Made by a program: the position numbers and the translations under genes
Assembly (NCBI GenBank): GCA_910585155.1
Contig: CAJUEC010000066.1
Span: 1 to 5,425, forward strand
DNA length: 5,425 nt
Reading direction: 5' to 3'
DNA from: an uncultured Oscillospiraceae bacterium
GTDB lineage: Bacteria > Bacillota > Clostridia > Oscillospirales > Oscillospiraceae
The notes under the pieces: model-generated
What the model saw: the letters and a program-made list of their open reading frames with translations, nothing else
Told to the model about the DNA's origin: nothing
Databases searched by the model: none
Shown here: piece by piece, positions 5,423 through 5,425 of the stretch
Numbering within the stretch: the first letter of the stretch is position 1
How the letters are laid out: each line of letters opens with the position of its first letter

Positions 5423-5425
5423 CGC

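Larger units (their letters stand above)
5146..5425. other. Intergenic region made of strong hairpins
   Basis: No gene is supported here. A 74-codon open frame on the - strand (5191-5415) runs through the hairpins, has a basic low-complexity product and matches no family I can defend. The region holds the ribosome binding site and any promoter of the acyltransferase operon near 5157-5200. Four inverted repeats then follow at 5186-5200, 5208-5238, 5264-5284 and 5330-5422. The 11-base sequence TGTCACGCTGC occurs twice (5178-5188 and 5310-5320). The density of hairpins suggests a mobile or dispersed structured repeat rather than unique sequence. Confidence 0.6.

Overview
The window looks like chromosomal DNA from a high-GC gut Firmicute, most likely of the Oscillospiraceae (Flavonifractor, Pseudoflavonifractor or Oscillibacter type). 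This is inferred from the strong G/C bias at third codon positions, AGGAG-type ribosome binding sites, a Gram-positive-style lipoprotein with a DUF4358 domain, and the pairing of an MBOAT acyltransferase with a DHHW protein. No taxonomic marker gene is present, so the assignment is tentative.

Left part (1-537): about 315 bases without a convincing gene. It holds a cluster of inverted repeats, one good rho-independent terminator on the + strand, and a short tRNA-like T-arm plus CCA remnant. Next comes a complete tRNA-Pro(UGG) gene on the - strand with an encoded CCA. Its promoter overlaps, around the -35 boxes, the promoter of the divergently transcribed trmB gene.

Middle (538-1746): one + strand gene encodes a two-domain protein, an N-terminal TrmB tRNA m7G46 methyltransferase joined in frame to a C-terminal GNAT acetyltransferase. 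A 13-bp hairpin with T tracts on both sides ends this gene and also the convergent operon to its right.

Right (1749-5145, - strand): a three-gene operon read right to left. It encodes a DUF4358 lipoprotein with a long Glu/Pro/Ser-repeat wall-spanning linker, then an AlgI-like MBOAT membrane O-acyltransferase, then a membrane-anchored DHHW (AlgX/AlgJ-like) protein. The MBOAT and DHHW genes are 12 bases apart and probably translationally coupled. The likely joint role is O-acetylation of a cell-envelope or secreted glycopolymer: the MBOAT protein passes the acyl group across the membrane and the DHHW protein transfers it outside. The lipoprotein's role is unknown.

Far right (5146-5425): no gene. 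It is packed with hairpins and looks like a dispersed structured intergenic repeat.
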